DNA of 16,079 nt from VMCP01 sp964492925 (GCA_964492925.1 CAZBMF010000050.1:1-16079); one strand, 5' to 3'; shown: positions 9,142 to 15,980, numbered from the stretch's first letter. A program made the numbers and translations. The notes: a model not told the origin generated them from the letters alone.

Positions 9142-11355
9142 GTGGATTTTGAATTAGACATAGCGGACGTGGCCTTTGATATCGTTGAAAATACGAGGCG
9201 AAATGTATTTCTTACCGGTGAAGCGGGAACTGGTAAAACTACGTTTTTAAAAAGGGTTCTAAGGGATACCGACAAACGATGTGTGGTTGTTGCTCCAACT
9301 GGTGTTGCTGCTATCAATGCAGGTGGTAGCACCATCCATTCTATGTTTGGTTTGCCAACTAGAATGTTTTTGCCAACTATGAGTGTGGTAGACCCCAATG
9401 TTTCGCAGAATATTCCTATGCTCCAATCTCACTTTCATTATCCTAAACCAAAGTTAGATTTATTTAAAAATCTTGATTTACTCATTATAGATGAGATTAG
9501 TATGGTGCGGGCCGATTTGTTCGATGCCATTGATCATGCTCTGAGATTTGCTAGGAGAAGCCAATTGCCTTTTGGAGGAGTTCAAGTACTGTTGATAGGT
9601 GATTTGTTTCAGTTACCGCCTGTAGTTAAAAACGAAGAAAAACCCATGCTTGAAACTTATTATGAATCAGAGTTTTTCTTTTCTTCTAAGGCCTATTTTG
9701 CATTGAATGTGATGCAAATGCAATTGAATAAGGTTTATAGACAAAGCAACAGAACGTTTATTTCCCTGCTCAACAATGTTCGAAATGCACAACTCAATGA
9801 CGGAGATTTTGAAATTTTACAAGATCGTTATCAACCTCATTTTGAACCAGATGAAGAAGGTTTTGTGACATTGTGTAGCCACAATTCTACGGCAGATGCA
9901 ATCAACAAAGAAAAGTTGGCCAAGTTGCCCGGTGAATCCTTTAAGTTTAATGCAGAAATAAAAGGTGATTTCTTTGAAAGTCAATATCCGGCTGAGCCAG
10001 TACTAGAATTGAAAGAAGGTGCTCAGGTTATGTTCATAAAAAATGATATTTCAGGCGAAAAGAAATATTACAACGGTAAAATTGCAGTAGTTTCACATAT
10101 CACACAAGATAAAATTGAAGTTGTGGTTCCTAACTCACGCGAAATCATTGAAGTTGAAAAAGATGTTTGGCAGAATTTAAAATACCAATACGATGAAGTT
10201 GAAGATAGAGTGAATCAAAATGAGGTTGGTAGTTTTACCCATTTTCCATTGAAATTGGCATGGGCCATAACCATTCATAAAAGTCAAGGATTAACCTTAG
10301 AAAAAGTAATCATTGATGCGGAACGATCTTTTGCTCCAGGACAAGTTTATGTGGCCTTGAGTCGTTGCGTTAGTTTAGATGGCCTTTATCTGAAATCAGG
10401 CATCAATGGTCGAAATATTTTCATCGATCCACGTATAGTTGAATACTCACAATATCATGTTGCAACGCATGATCTGCCTGAAATTTTAGAACAAGAAAAA
10501 AGGCAATTTGGGAAAGATAAGTTGTTGAAAATCTATGATTTTGATCAATTAAGAGTGTTCGTTTATTCGTGGAAACAAAGGCTGTTGGCAAAACATGGAT
10601 TGGAATTTCCTCAAGATCTAAACGATTGGTCTGAAAAGGCAATTTCAATTTTATATGAATTGAATGGTGTTGCTGAGAAATTTCATTTTCAGCTAAATCA
10701 AACCTTCGATGAACATAAGCTAAATGTTGATTTGCTTGAAATGCTCACAGAAAGATGCAGCAAAGCAACACGTTATTTTGTTTCAAAATTGGATGAACGT
10801 TGCTTAATTGAATTAAAGTCAATTTTGAACGCCTATACGCTCAAATCGAAGCAAAAAAAATGGAGAAAAGAAGTGGAGGCTTTGTCGCATGTTTTGTTTG
10901 CAAAGCGACATCAATTAATTTACGTTACATACCGCAGCATACGACTATTTAATGAAGAAATTCCTCTGCCAATTTTGGAGGATAAGGGAGGCGTTGGGAA
11001 CCAGCAAAATGTCCCTCAAAAATCATCAAAATCGAAGAATANNNNNNNNNNTAACCTTTCAACTGAGTCAAATTACGATATCCCGGAAACTGTGAAACTC
11101 ACACTAGAAATATTTCAAACCTGTCAATCGATAAAAGAAACCGCAGAAAAGCGTGGTATGGTTGCCTCAACGATTGAGAGTCACTTAATAAAAGCAGTTG
11201 AAATGGGTTTATTGGAGCGAACTGAATTTATAGATCAAACTTCGATAAACGAAATTTTGGAAGCCAGAATGAGTTTGGAAGAAAAATTATCTGAAATAAA
11301 ATCGAAATTGAACGACAAATACACCTACTTTGAATTGAAGTTGGCGTATTTGTAA
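9142..11355 (+). CDS. PIF1-like superfamily 1 DNA helicase with C-terminal helix-turn-helix domain
   Basis: About 737 residues, with an N run at 11042-11051 leaving a few unread. Helicase motifs appear in order: Walker A GEAGTGKT (26-33), Walker B IIDEIS (115-120), GDLFQLPP (153-160), AITIHKSQGLT (375-385) and VALSRC (404-409). This is the PIF1/RecD-like SF1B set, so 5'-3' ATP-dependent DNA unwinding is expected. A mainly helical region (about 480-630) is followed by a Lys/Ser-rich linker that contains the gap. The C-terminal domain (about 645-737, with SIKETAEKRGMVASTIESHL) looks like the helicase-associated HTH of related Bacteroidota proteins. GTG 9142 is taken as the start because an in-frame TGA lies directly before it (9139-9141), helicase homologs begin at about this distance from Walker A, and a -7 box sits just upstream. 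xseA follows after 50 nt with its own -7 box, so a shared role in DNA repair or recombination is plausible. Confidence 0.9.
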   Translation: MDFELDIADVAFDIVENTRRNVFLTGEAGTGKTTFLKRVLRDTDKRCVVVAPTGVAAINAGGSTIHSMFGLPTRMFLPTMSVVDPNVSQNIPMLQSHFHYPKPKLDLFKNLDLLIIDEISMVRADLFDAIDHALRFARRSQLPFGGVQVLLIGDLFQLPPVVKNEEKPMLETYYESEFFFSSKAYFALNVMQMQLNKVYRQSNRTFISLLNNVRNAQLNDGDFEILQDRYQPHFEPDEEGFVTLCSHNSTADAINKEKLAKLPGESFKFNAEIKGDFFESQYPAEPVLELKEGAQVMFIKNDISGEKKYYNGKIAVVSHITQDKIEVVVPNSREIIEVEKDVWQNLKYQYDEVEDRVNQNEVGSFTHFPLKLAWAITIHKSQGLTLEKVIIDAERSFAPGQVYVALSRCVSLDGLYLKSGINGRNIFIDPRIVEYSQYHVATHDLPEILEQEKRQFGKDKLLKIYDFDQLRVFVYSWKQRLLAKHGLEFPQDLNDWSEKAISILYELNGVAEKFHFQLNQTFDEHKLNVDLLEMLTERCSKATRYFVSKLDERCLIELKSILNAYTLKSKQKKWRKEVEALSHVLFAKRHQLIYVTYRSIRLFNEEIPLPILEDKGGVGNQQNVPQKSSKSKNXXXXNLSTESNYDIPETVKLTLEIFQTCQSIKETAEKRGMVASTIESHLIKAVEMGLLERTEFIDQTSINEILEARMSLEEKLSEIKSKLNDKYTYFELKLAYL
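11009..11022 (+). repeat. Short dispersed repeat ATGTCCCTCAAAAA, copy 1
   Basis: This 14-mer occurs here, at 12510-12523 (+) and at 15905-15918 (-). With copy 2 it shares 17 identical bases (AAATGTCCCTCAAAAAT). It lies in the helicase linker just before the N run and is read in a different codon phase from copy 2, so protein homology does not explain it. Confidence 0.6.
11042..11051. other. Assembly gap (10 N) inside the helicase gene
   Basis: Ten N lie in the linker between the helicase core and the C-terminal HTH. The frame is open on both sides and matches across the gap when its length is taken as 10 (or any number leaving remainder 1 on division by 3). The other N run has the same length but breaks its gene's frame, so 10 is probably a placeholder. 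Confidence 0.85.
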
Positions 11356-11392
11356 GTTTGTTGATTTAAAAAACCACCAAAGTTGTATTTAG

Positions 11393-11400
11393 TATATTTG
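11393..11400 (+). promoter_or_regulatory. -7 promoter box of xseA
   Basis: TATATTTG matches TAnnTTTG exactly and ends 5 nt before the ATG at 11406, implying a leaderless transcript. A TTTG at 11357-11360 is present but about 32 nt upstream, further than the usual 19-23 nt. Confidence 0.6.
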
Positions 11401-11405
11401 TTGTA

Positions 11406-12710
11406 ATGTCTACCAAGCAAGTTTTTACCCTATTACAAGTAACTCAGAAAATCCAATCTGTAGTGAATCAGGTATTTAAAACTGGATTTTGGGTAAAGGC
11501 GGAAATGAATAAATTAAATTTTTATGCACACTCCGGACATGCTTTTCCTGAACTGGTAGAGAAAACCAACGGCAAAGTGGTGGCTGAAATGAGATCTACC
11601 ATTTGGAAATCCGATTTTTCCAGAATTAACCAGCAGTTTTTAAATACCCTAAATGAGCCTCTCAAAGATGGCATCACAGTTTTGCTTTTCGCAAATATTG
11701 AATTTCATCCAACTTATGGTTTAACTTTGAAAATATCGGACATTGATCCTTCCTTTACTCTTGGTGAACTTGAAAAAGAAAAATTAGATAATATCCAACG
11801 GTTGAAAAAGGAGGGACTTTTTAACCTCAATAAAACTAGACATTTGCCGCTTGTTCCAAAGCGAATTGCCATTATTTCTGTTGAAACAAGTAAAGGTTAT
11901 TCCGATTTTATGAAGGTTATTCAAAAAAATCAATGGAATTATCAATTTTTCACTGTCCTTTTTCCGGCAATACTACAAGGCGACAATGCAGCGCCAACCA
12001 TTATCAATCAGTTGAATAAAATTAAGAAAGTAATTCGCCATTTTGATGTAGTAGCCATCATTAGAGGTGGCGGTGGAGAAGTAGGTTTATCGTGTTACAA
12101 CAATTACGAACTTTCAAAAAATATTGCGGAGTTTCCTATTCCTGTTTTTTCAGGAATTGGACATTCTACAAATGAAACTGTAGCCGAAATGGTTTCATAT
12201 AGAAATGCCATTACTCCTACAGAATTAGCGGATTTCTTGATACAAGAATTTCATAATTTTTGGGTTCCAGTACAAAAAAATGAACTAGCACTCGTTAAAT
12301 TGTCGAAAGAAGTTTTGCAAAATTCGCGGAAAAATCTCACCAATGAAGTGAACTTTCTGAAGGCCCATCTCAAATTGCAACTTCAAAATAATCGCAATAT
12401 TTTGAGCAATCAAGAAAGGAACTTGAATCTGCTATCTAAGAAATTGATTGAAAATCAATTTAGTGTTTTACAAGATGTAATTACGCCGAATTTAATACGT
12501 GCCACTCAAATGTCCCTCAAAAATGTAAAAAAAGAGTTGGAAAACAGTGAAAAAGTGGTGGATTTGCTTAATCCATTGAATTTACTAAAACGCGGTTACA
12601 GCCTCACTTTCGCAGATGGAAAATTGGTGAAATCTCACAAGGATTTGAAAAAAGGACAAACCATTCAAACACAATTTTCTGATGGTAGTGTTGATAGCCA
12701 AGTGGTTTGA
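11406..12710 (+). CDS. xseA: Exodeoxyribonuclease VII large subunit
   Basis: The 434-residue protein is of normal length for XseA, the catalytic subunit of exonuclease VII, which degrades single-stranded DNA from both ends into oligonucleotides. The N-terminal part (about 1-110) is the OB-fold DNA-binding domain. The catalytic region has RIAIISVETSKGYSDFM (153-169, with D167), RGGGGEVGL (220-228) and SGIGHSTNETVAEM (249-262), followed by the TPTELADFL segment. The C-terminal part is a long helical, coiled-coil region that ends in NPLNLLKRGYS, the usual XseA tail. The residue corresponding to the Asp of the E. coli GHETD motif is N256 here, while the Arg, His and first Asp are kept. The small-subunit gene is not adjacent: it lies at 14407, beyond the kelch/T9SS gene. 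ATG 11406 sits 5 nt after a consensus -7 box. Confidence 0.95.
   Translation: MSTKQVFTLLQVTQKIQSVVNQVFKTGFWVKAEMNKLNFYAHSGHAFPELVEKTNGKVVAEMRSTIWKSDFSRINQQFLNTLNEPLKDGITVLLFANIEFHPTYGLTLKISDIDPSFTLGELEKEKLDNIQRLKKEGLFNLNKTRHLPLVPKRIAIISVETSKGYSDFMKVIQKNQWNYQFFTVLFPAILQGDNAAPTIINQLNKIKKVIRHFDVVAIIRGGGGEVGLSCYNNYELSKNIAEFPIPVFSGIGHSTNETVAEMVSYRNAITPTELADFLIQEFHNFWVPVQKNELALVKLSKEVLQNSRKNLTNEVNFLKAHLKLQLQNNRNILSNQERNLNLLSKKLIENQFSVLQDVITPNLIRATQMSLKNVKKELENSEKVVDLLNPLNLLKRGYSLTFADGKLVKSHKDLKKGQTIQTQFSDGSVDSQVV
12510..12523 (+). repeat. Short dispersed repeat ATGTCCCTCAAAAA, copy 2
   Basis: Second direct copy, within the xseA coiled-coil region. The core TGTCCCTCAA also occurs at 3657-3666 (+). 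Confidence 0.6.
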
Positions 12711-12712
12711 AA

Positions 12713-12728
12713 TGTGATATTTGTCACA
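12713..12728 (+). promoter_or_regulatory. Crp/Fnr-type operator (perfect TGTGA-N6-TCACA dyad)
   Basis: TGTGATATTTGTCACA is an exact match to the Crp-class consensus TGTGA-N6-TCACA. It begins 3 nt after the xseA stop and is centred 41.5 bp before the ATG at 12762. If the transcript starts at the ATG, as the adjacent near-consensus -7 box implies, this is the standard class II activator position. No Crp/Fnr gene is in the window. Confidence 0.7.
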
Positions 12729-12749
12729 GATGTTATTGATATAATAGCG

Positions 12750-12757
12750 GATATTTG
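12750..12757 (+). promoter_or_regulatory. Near-consensus -7 box of the kelch/T9SS gene
   Basis: GATATTTG differs from TAnnTTTG only in the first base and ends 4 nt before the ATG at 12762. The imperfect box fits a promoter helped by an activator bound at the dyad just upstream. Confidence 0.5.
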
Positions 12758-12761
12758 AATT

Positions 12762-14375
12762 ATGAGAATTGCTATTCGAATCGTTTTTTATTATCTATTC
12801 ATTATTCCCTTCCACATTGTTGGTCAACCAGAATTTAATGTTTCATTAAAAAGAATTGATATAAACGGAATTAGTGGGGTACAATCATTTGCATGGGCAA
12901 CAAAAGATGATTTTGTATTGATTGTTGGAGGTCGAGTTGATGGCTTGCATCAAAGACAACCATTTGCGTCATTTTCTGTATCTGGTCAAAATAAAAACCT
13001 GATTGTTATTGATGTAAATTCAAAGAAATCTGTGTCAATGTCACTAAATAATCTTCCAATTGAAATCAAAGATCAATTTTCGGCCACTAATTTTCAATTC
13101 TTCCAGGAAGGAGATTTTCTCTATTTAACTGGTGGATATGGATACAGTTCTAAATTGGGAGATCATACTACTTTTCCATACATTTCAAGAATAAATGTTT
13201 CAAGAATTATTGATTCAATCCAGCAAAACCATTCGTATAATTCTTGTATTACTCAAATTTACGATACGATGTTTGCCGTTACTGGTGGATCGCTAAACAA
13301 AATTAATCAAACTTACTACTTGTCAGGTGGACATAAATTTAATGGTAGGTATAACCCAATGGGGCCAAATCATGGACCAGGATTTTCACAGACATATACA
13401 AATGCAATTAGACGATTTAACATTATTGAGAAGAATGGAATTTTGGAGATAAATCACATTTCTGGTTATTATGATCCTCAGAATTTGCACAGGAGAGATT
13501 ATAATGTTGTACCACAAATACTACCAAATGGAAAGGAAGGATTAACTTTGTTTTCGGGAGTGTTCAGAACAGATGCCGATTTGCCCTATTTATCCTCTGT
13601 AAATGTAGACAGCAATGGATATTTTCAGAATACCAATTTCTCTCAATTTTACAACCATTACCACTGCGCTCATATGGCAATGTTTGATAAAAATTACAAC
13701 AACATGTACAATTTATTTTTTGGTGGTATTGCACAGTATTATGATAGTGCTGGTATTTTGGTTCAAGATAATAATGTACCCTTTGTGAAAACTATTGGCT
13801 TAGTTATAAGAGATCAAAATGGTGTAATGAAAGAATATAAAATGCCCAATTTAATGCCAGGTTTTTTGGGAGCGGGATCTGAATTTATTCAAAATGGGGA
13901 GCTTCCACATTTTAATAATGAGGTTTTAAAATTTGATGAATTAGAAATGTCTGATTCTATCAAATTAGGTTACATTTTTGGGGGAATTGAGAGCAAAAGA
14001 AACAATATATTTTTTAGTAACGACATTGAGAGTGCCGCATCAAGTAATTTTTATGAGGTCTATCTGCATCCAAATGTAAAAGTAAGTACTGCGAAATTAA
14101 ATCGCTCCAGCACAAATTCTTTGAATGTTCAGATTTATCCTATTCCCAATTACGGTGATTTGTTGATTGAGTTTGAGTTATGGCAAAAATCAGCCGTAAA
14201 AATTACCATTATGGATGAAGTCGGGAAATTAATTGATTTCAATGAATTAAAAGATATTGGTTTAGGTAAAAATCAGTTTTCGAAATCAGTAAATTATTTA
14301 AAATCGGGTGGAATTTATTTTGTTGAGGTTGAAACTTCATACGAAAAAGAAGTGAGGAAATTGATTGTAGAATAA
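12762..14375 (+). CDS. Secreted kelch-like propeller protein with T9SS type A sorting domain
   Basis: The 537-residue protein has an N-terminal signal peptide (hydrophobic about 4-20, likely cleavage near VGQ at 20-22). Kelch-like strand motifs with paired glycines recur: LIVGGR (53-58), LYLTGGYG (120-127), FAVTGGS (171-177), YYLSGGHK (185-192), FFGGI (319-323) and YIFGGIE (404-410). This suggests a kelch-type beta-propeller. Residues about 455-537 form a T9SS type A domain (VQIYPIPNYGD ... KLIVE). The usual YPNPN is YPIPN here, a small departure that need not affect function. The product is expected at the cell surface or outside the cell; ligand and activity are unknown. It sits between xseA and xseB, which is unusual for that pair, and carries its own promoter with a Crp/Fnr-type dyad. 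It is therefore probably an independent unit. Confidence 0.85.
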   Translation: MRIAIRIVFYYLFIIPFHIVGQPEFNVSLKRIDINGISGVQSFAWATKDDFVLIVGGRVDGLHQRQPFASFSVSGQNKNLIVIDVNSKKSVSMSLNNLPIEIKDQFSATNFQFFQEGDFLYLTGGYGYSSKLGDHTTFPYISRINVSRIIDSIQQNHSYNSCITQIYDTMFAVTGGSLNKINQTYYLSGGHKFNGRYNPMGPNHGPGFSQTYTNAIRRFNIIEKNGILEINHISGYYDPQNLHRRDYNVVPQILPNGKEGLTLFSGVFRTDADLPYLSSVNVDSNGYFQNTNFSQFYNHYHCAHMAMFDKNYNNMYNLFFGGIAQYYDSAGILVQDNNVPFVKTIGLVIRDQNGVMKEYKMPNLMPGFLGAGSEFIQNGELPHFNNEVLKFDELEMSDSIKLGYIFGGIESKRNNIFFSNDIESAASSNFYEVYLHPNVKVSTAKLNRSSTNSLNVQIYPIPNYGDLLIEFELWQKSAVKITIMDEVGKLIDFNELKDIGLGKNQFSKSVNYLKSGGIYFVEVETSYEKEVRKLIVE

Positions 14376-14395
14376 TTTATAAAATAAAAATTCCT

Positions 14396-14403
14396 TAAAT
14401 TTG
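14396..14403 (+). promoter_or_regulatory. -7 promoter box of xseB
   Basis: TAAATTTG matches TAnnTTTG exactly and ends 3 nt before the ATG at 14407. The box overlaps an in-frame TTG at 14401, which argues that the TTG is not the start codon. Confidence 0.6.
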
Positions 14404-14406
14404 AGC

Positions 14407-14613
14407 ATGAGTAAATCCCAAGCCAATAATTATTCCGAGGCTTTTGAAGAATTGCAACTCATTGTAAATGAAATTGAAAGTGGTGAAATTTCTGTCGATG
14501 AATTGTCTGAAAAGGTCAAAAGAGCCACAGTATTGATTGCCATTTGTAAAGAGAAATTGTTCAAGACTGAAGATGATGTGAATCAGATTTTGAAGGAATT
14601 GGAATCAGAATAA
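14407..14613 (+). CDS. xseB: Exodeoxyribonuclease VII small subunit
   Basis: The 68-residue protein has the XseB pattern: a short helical hairpin with YSEAFEELQLIVNEIESGE, then ISVDELSEKVKRATVLIAICKEKL and a tail ending in VNQILKELE. XseB binds the coiled-coil C-terminus of XseA in several copies and is needed for exonuclease VII activity. ATG 14407 is preferred over an in-frame TTG two codons earlier, because that TTG lies within the -7 box and the MSKSQ start suits the family length. The gene has its own promoter and does not adjoin xseA. The methyltransferase gene starts 6 nt after its stop, so these two are probably co-transcribed. Confidence 0.9.
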   Translation: MSKSQANNYSEAFEELQLIVNEIESGEISVDELSEKVKRATVLIAICKEKLFKTEDDVNQILKELESE

Positions 14614-14619
14614 GCTTGC

Positions 14620-15213
14620 GTGAAAACGGATAAATTGAAAAAACTTGATGAAATCATCGATGAAGATTTCGACATGGTTTTTCCTCTAGAAATTAGAAGG
14701 AAATCTGCCACCCATTTTACTCCAATTAAAATAGCAAAAGCAGCTGCACAGTTTTTGGCAACCGAACCCGGTACTAGAATTCTGGATGTGGGTTCAGGAG
14801 CAGGAAAATTTTGTTTTGTTGGTGCACTCACAACGAATGGACATTTTACAGGCGTAGAACAGCGTAAATCATTATCGGATTGCGCAAATGAAATTGCAAA
14901 TAAACATGAAATTGACAATGTTAGTTTTCTAAATGCCAATATAAATCGTGTGAGATTTAAAGATTTTAACGCCTTTTATTTGTTTAATCCATTTTTTGAA
15001 AATTTATCCCCAGAATCCGCCATCGATCAAAAAGTATATCTCGATGATGAATTGTTTTTAGAATATTCAGATTACGTTCAAAAACAACTCGATCAATTGC
15101 CTTCTGGAACCAGAGTGGCTACTTATCATAGCAGTGGACCTGAAATTCCCAATTCATACAAATTAATTAATTCCCTATTTAAAACACATTTGAAATTTTG
15201 GGAAAAGAAGTAA
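14620..15213 (+). CDS. Class I SAM-dependent methyltransferase, substrate unknown
   Basis: The 197-residue soluble protein has a Rossmann-type methyltransferase fold. Motif I is ILDVGSGAGKF (54-64), the SAM-ribose acidic residue is E80 (TGVEQR), and a motif IV-like NPFF is at 123-126 (FYLFNPFFENL). NPFF resembles the NPP[FY] of amino- or N-methylating enzymes, but the target (nucleic acid, protein or small molecule) cannot be told from sequence. Upstream of motif I, HFTPIKIAKAAAQFL (32-46) is the usual leading helix. The start is GTG 14620, 6 nt after the xseB stop and preceded in frame by that TAA, so it is probably translated from the xseB transcript. A later start at the Met of DMVFPLE would remove 18 residues and remains possible. 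Confidence 0.8.
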   Translation: MKTDKLKKLDEIIDEDFDMVFPLEIRRKSATHFTPIKIAKAAAQFLATEPGTRILDVGSGAGKFCFVGALTTNGHFTGVEQRKSLSDCANEIANKHEIDNVSFLNANINRVRFKDFNAFYLFNPFFENLSPESAIDQKVYLDDELFLEYSDYVQKQLDQLPSGTRVATYHSSGPEIPNSYKLINSLFKTHLKFWEKK

Positions 15214-15227
15214 GTGATAATTATCAC
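15214..15227 (+). promoter_or_regulatory. Crp/Fnr-type operator (perfect 14-bp palindrome)
   Basis: GTGATAATTATCAC is a perfect palindrome with the same GTGA-N6-TCAC core as the site at 12713-12728. It starts directly after the methyltransferase stop and is centred 41.5 bp before the ATG at 15262, the same offset as the other site. It has no loop and no T run, so it is unlikely to be a terminator. A metal- or redox-responsive regulator of another family could also bind such a dyad. Confidence 0.65.
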
Positions 15228-15261
15228 CAAAGTTCTTGATTTTTGGATCGAAATTGCATCC

Positions 15262-15900
15262 ATGAAAAAATTATTCGTAGGTGTATTATTTATTGCGGTA
15301 CTCGCTATTTCGTGTAAAAAAGAGTCTAAAAGCAATCAAGAAGATATTGTAACTCAAATCAATAAATTTCCCATTGAAACTTTGTCCAATAACGAAATGA
15401 ATGCCATTTTGTTTTTGAGGGAAGAAGAAAAATTGGCGCATGATGTGTATGTAAATTTGTATTCAAAGTGGAATAATAATATTTTCAACAATATTGCTGA
15501 CAGTGAGTTAACTCATGCAAATGCTGTTTTGGTTTTAATCAATAAATATGGATTAATTGATCCAGTGGGAAATAATTCGGCTGGCGTGTTTAAAGATTCT
15601 ATTTTGCAAAATTTGTACGATTCTTTGACGGCTTTTGGTTCAATTTCGGAACTAAATTCTCTGTTGGTTGGAGCTGAAATTGAAGATTTGGACATTGCCG
15701 ATATTATGAAAATGGAGGCGATTTCAGACAATCAAGATTTGATTTTTGTGTTGCAAAACCTTAAAAAGGGTAGTCGTAACCACATAAGATCTTTCAATGA
15801 AAAATTGATTGCTATTGGTAATCAATATGTTCCGAAGTTTATTAGCCAGTCATTGTTCAATGAAATTGTGAATTCGCCAAGGGAAACTGGTGGATGGTAA
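15262..15900 (+). CDS. DUF2202 ferritin-like lipoprotein
   Basis: The 212-residue protein begins MKKLFVGVLFIAVLAISC, a lipoprotein signal with lipobox AISC, so Cys18 should be lipidated after cleavage by signal peptidase II. The mature part matches the DUF2202 family: LREEEKLAHDVY (52-63), NIADSELTHANAV (77-89), GAEIEDLDI (137-145) and GSRNHIRSF (170-178). Candidate metal ligands of the four-helix ferritin-like fold are E55/E56, E82 and H85 (an ExxH pair), E139/E141 and H174. The family is usually described as a putative diiron ferritin-like protein of unknown function. ATG 15262 is chosen over an in-frame GTG at 15214 because it alone gives the lipoprotein signal, and the GTG lies in the palindromic operator. 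The gene follows the methyltransferase by 48 nt and seems to have its own activator-type promoter. Confidence 0.9.
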   Translation: MKKLFVGVLFIAVLAISCKKESKSNQEDIVTQINKFPIETLSNNEMNAILFLREEEKLAHDVYVNLYSKWNNNIFNNIADSELTHANAVLVLINKYGLIDPVGNNSAGVFKDSILQNLYDSLTAFGSISELNSLLVGAEIEDLDIADIMKMEAISDNQDLIFVLQNLKKGSRNHIRSFNEKLIAIGNQYVPKFISQSLFNEIVNSPRETGGW

Positions 15901-15904
15901 GTTT

Positions 15905-15918
15905 TTTTTGAGGGACAT
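15905..15918 (-). repeat. Short dispersed repeat ATGTCCCTCAAAAA, copy 3 (inverted, intergenic)
   Basis: Inverted copy in non-coding DNA five bases after the DUF2202 stop, overlapping a run of eight T. This shows that the repeat is not tied to a protein motif. Confidence 0.6.
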
Positions 15919-15980
15919 TAACTTCATGCTACAGTTAAACATTTAGTAATGAAAGCAATAGCGTGTTGTTGCGGAATTTG

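Noticed and set aside
14401..14406. TTG start for xseB two codons upstream
   Set aside because: The TTG lies within the consensus -7 box (14396-14403), so it would not be in the transcript. ATG 14407 is the natural start.
15214..15227. Palindrome read as a terminator of the xseB-methyltransferase unit
   Set aside because: The dyad has no loop and no T run directly after it, and its core matches the operator at 12713-12728.
15214..15261. Upstream in-frame GTG start (15214) for the DUF2202 gene, adding 16 residues
   Set aside because: The GTG is part of the palindromic operator, and the extra residues would bury the lipoprotein signal that starts perfectly at ATG 15262.
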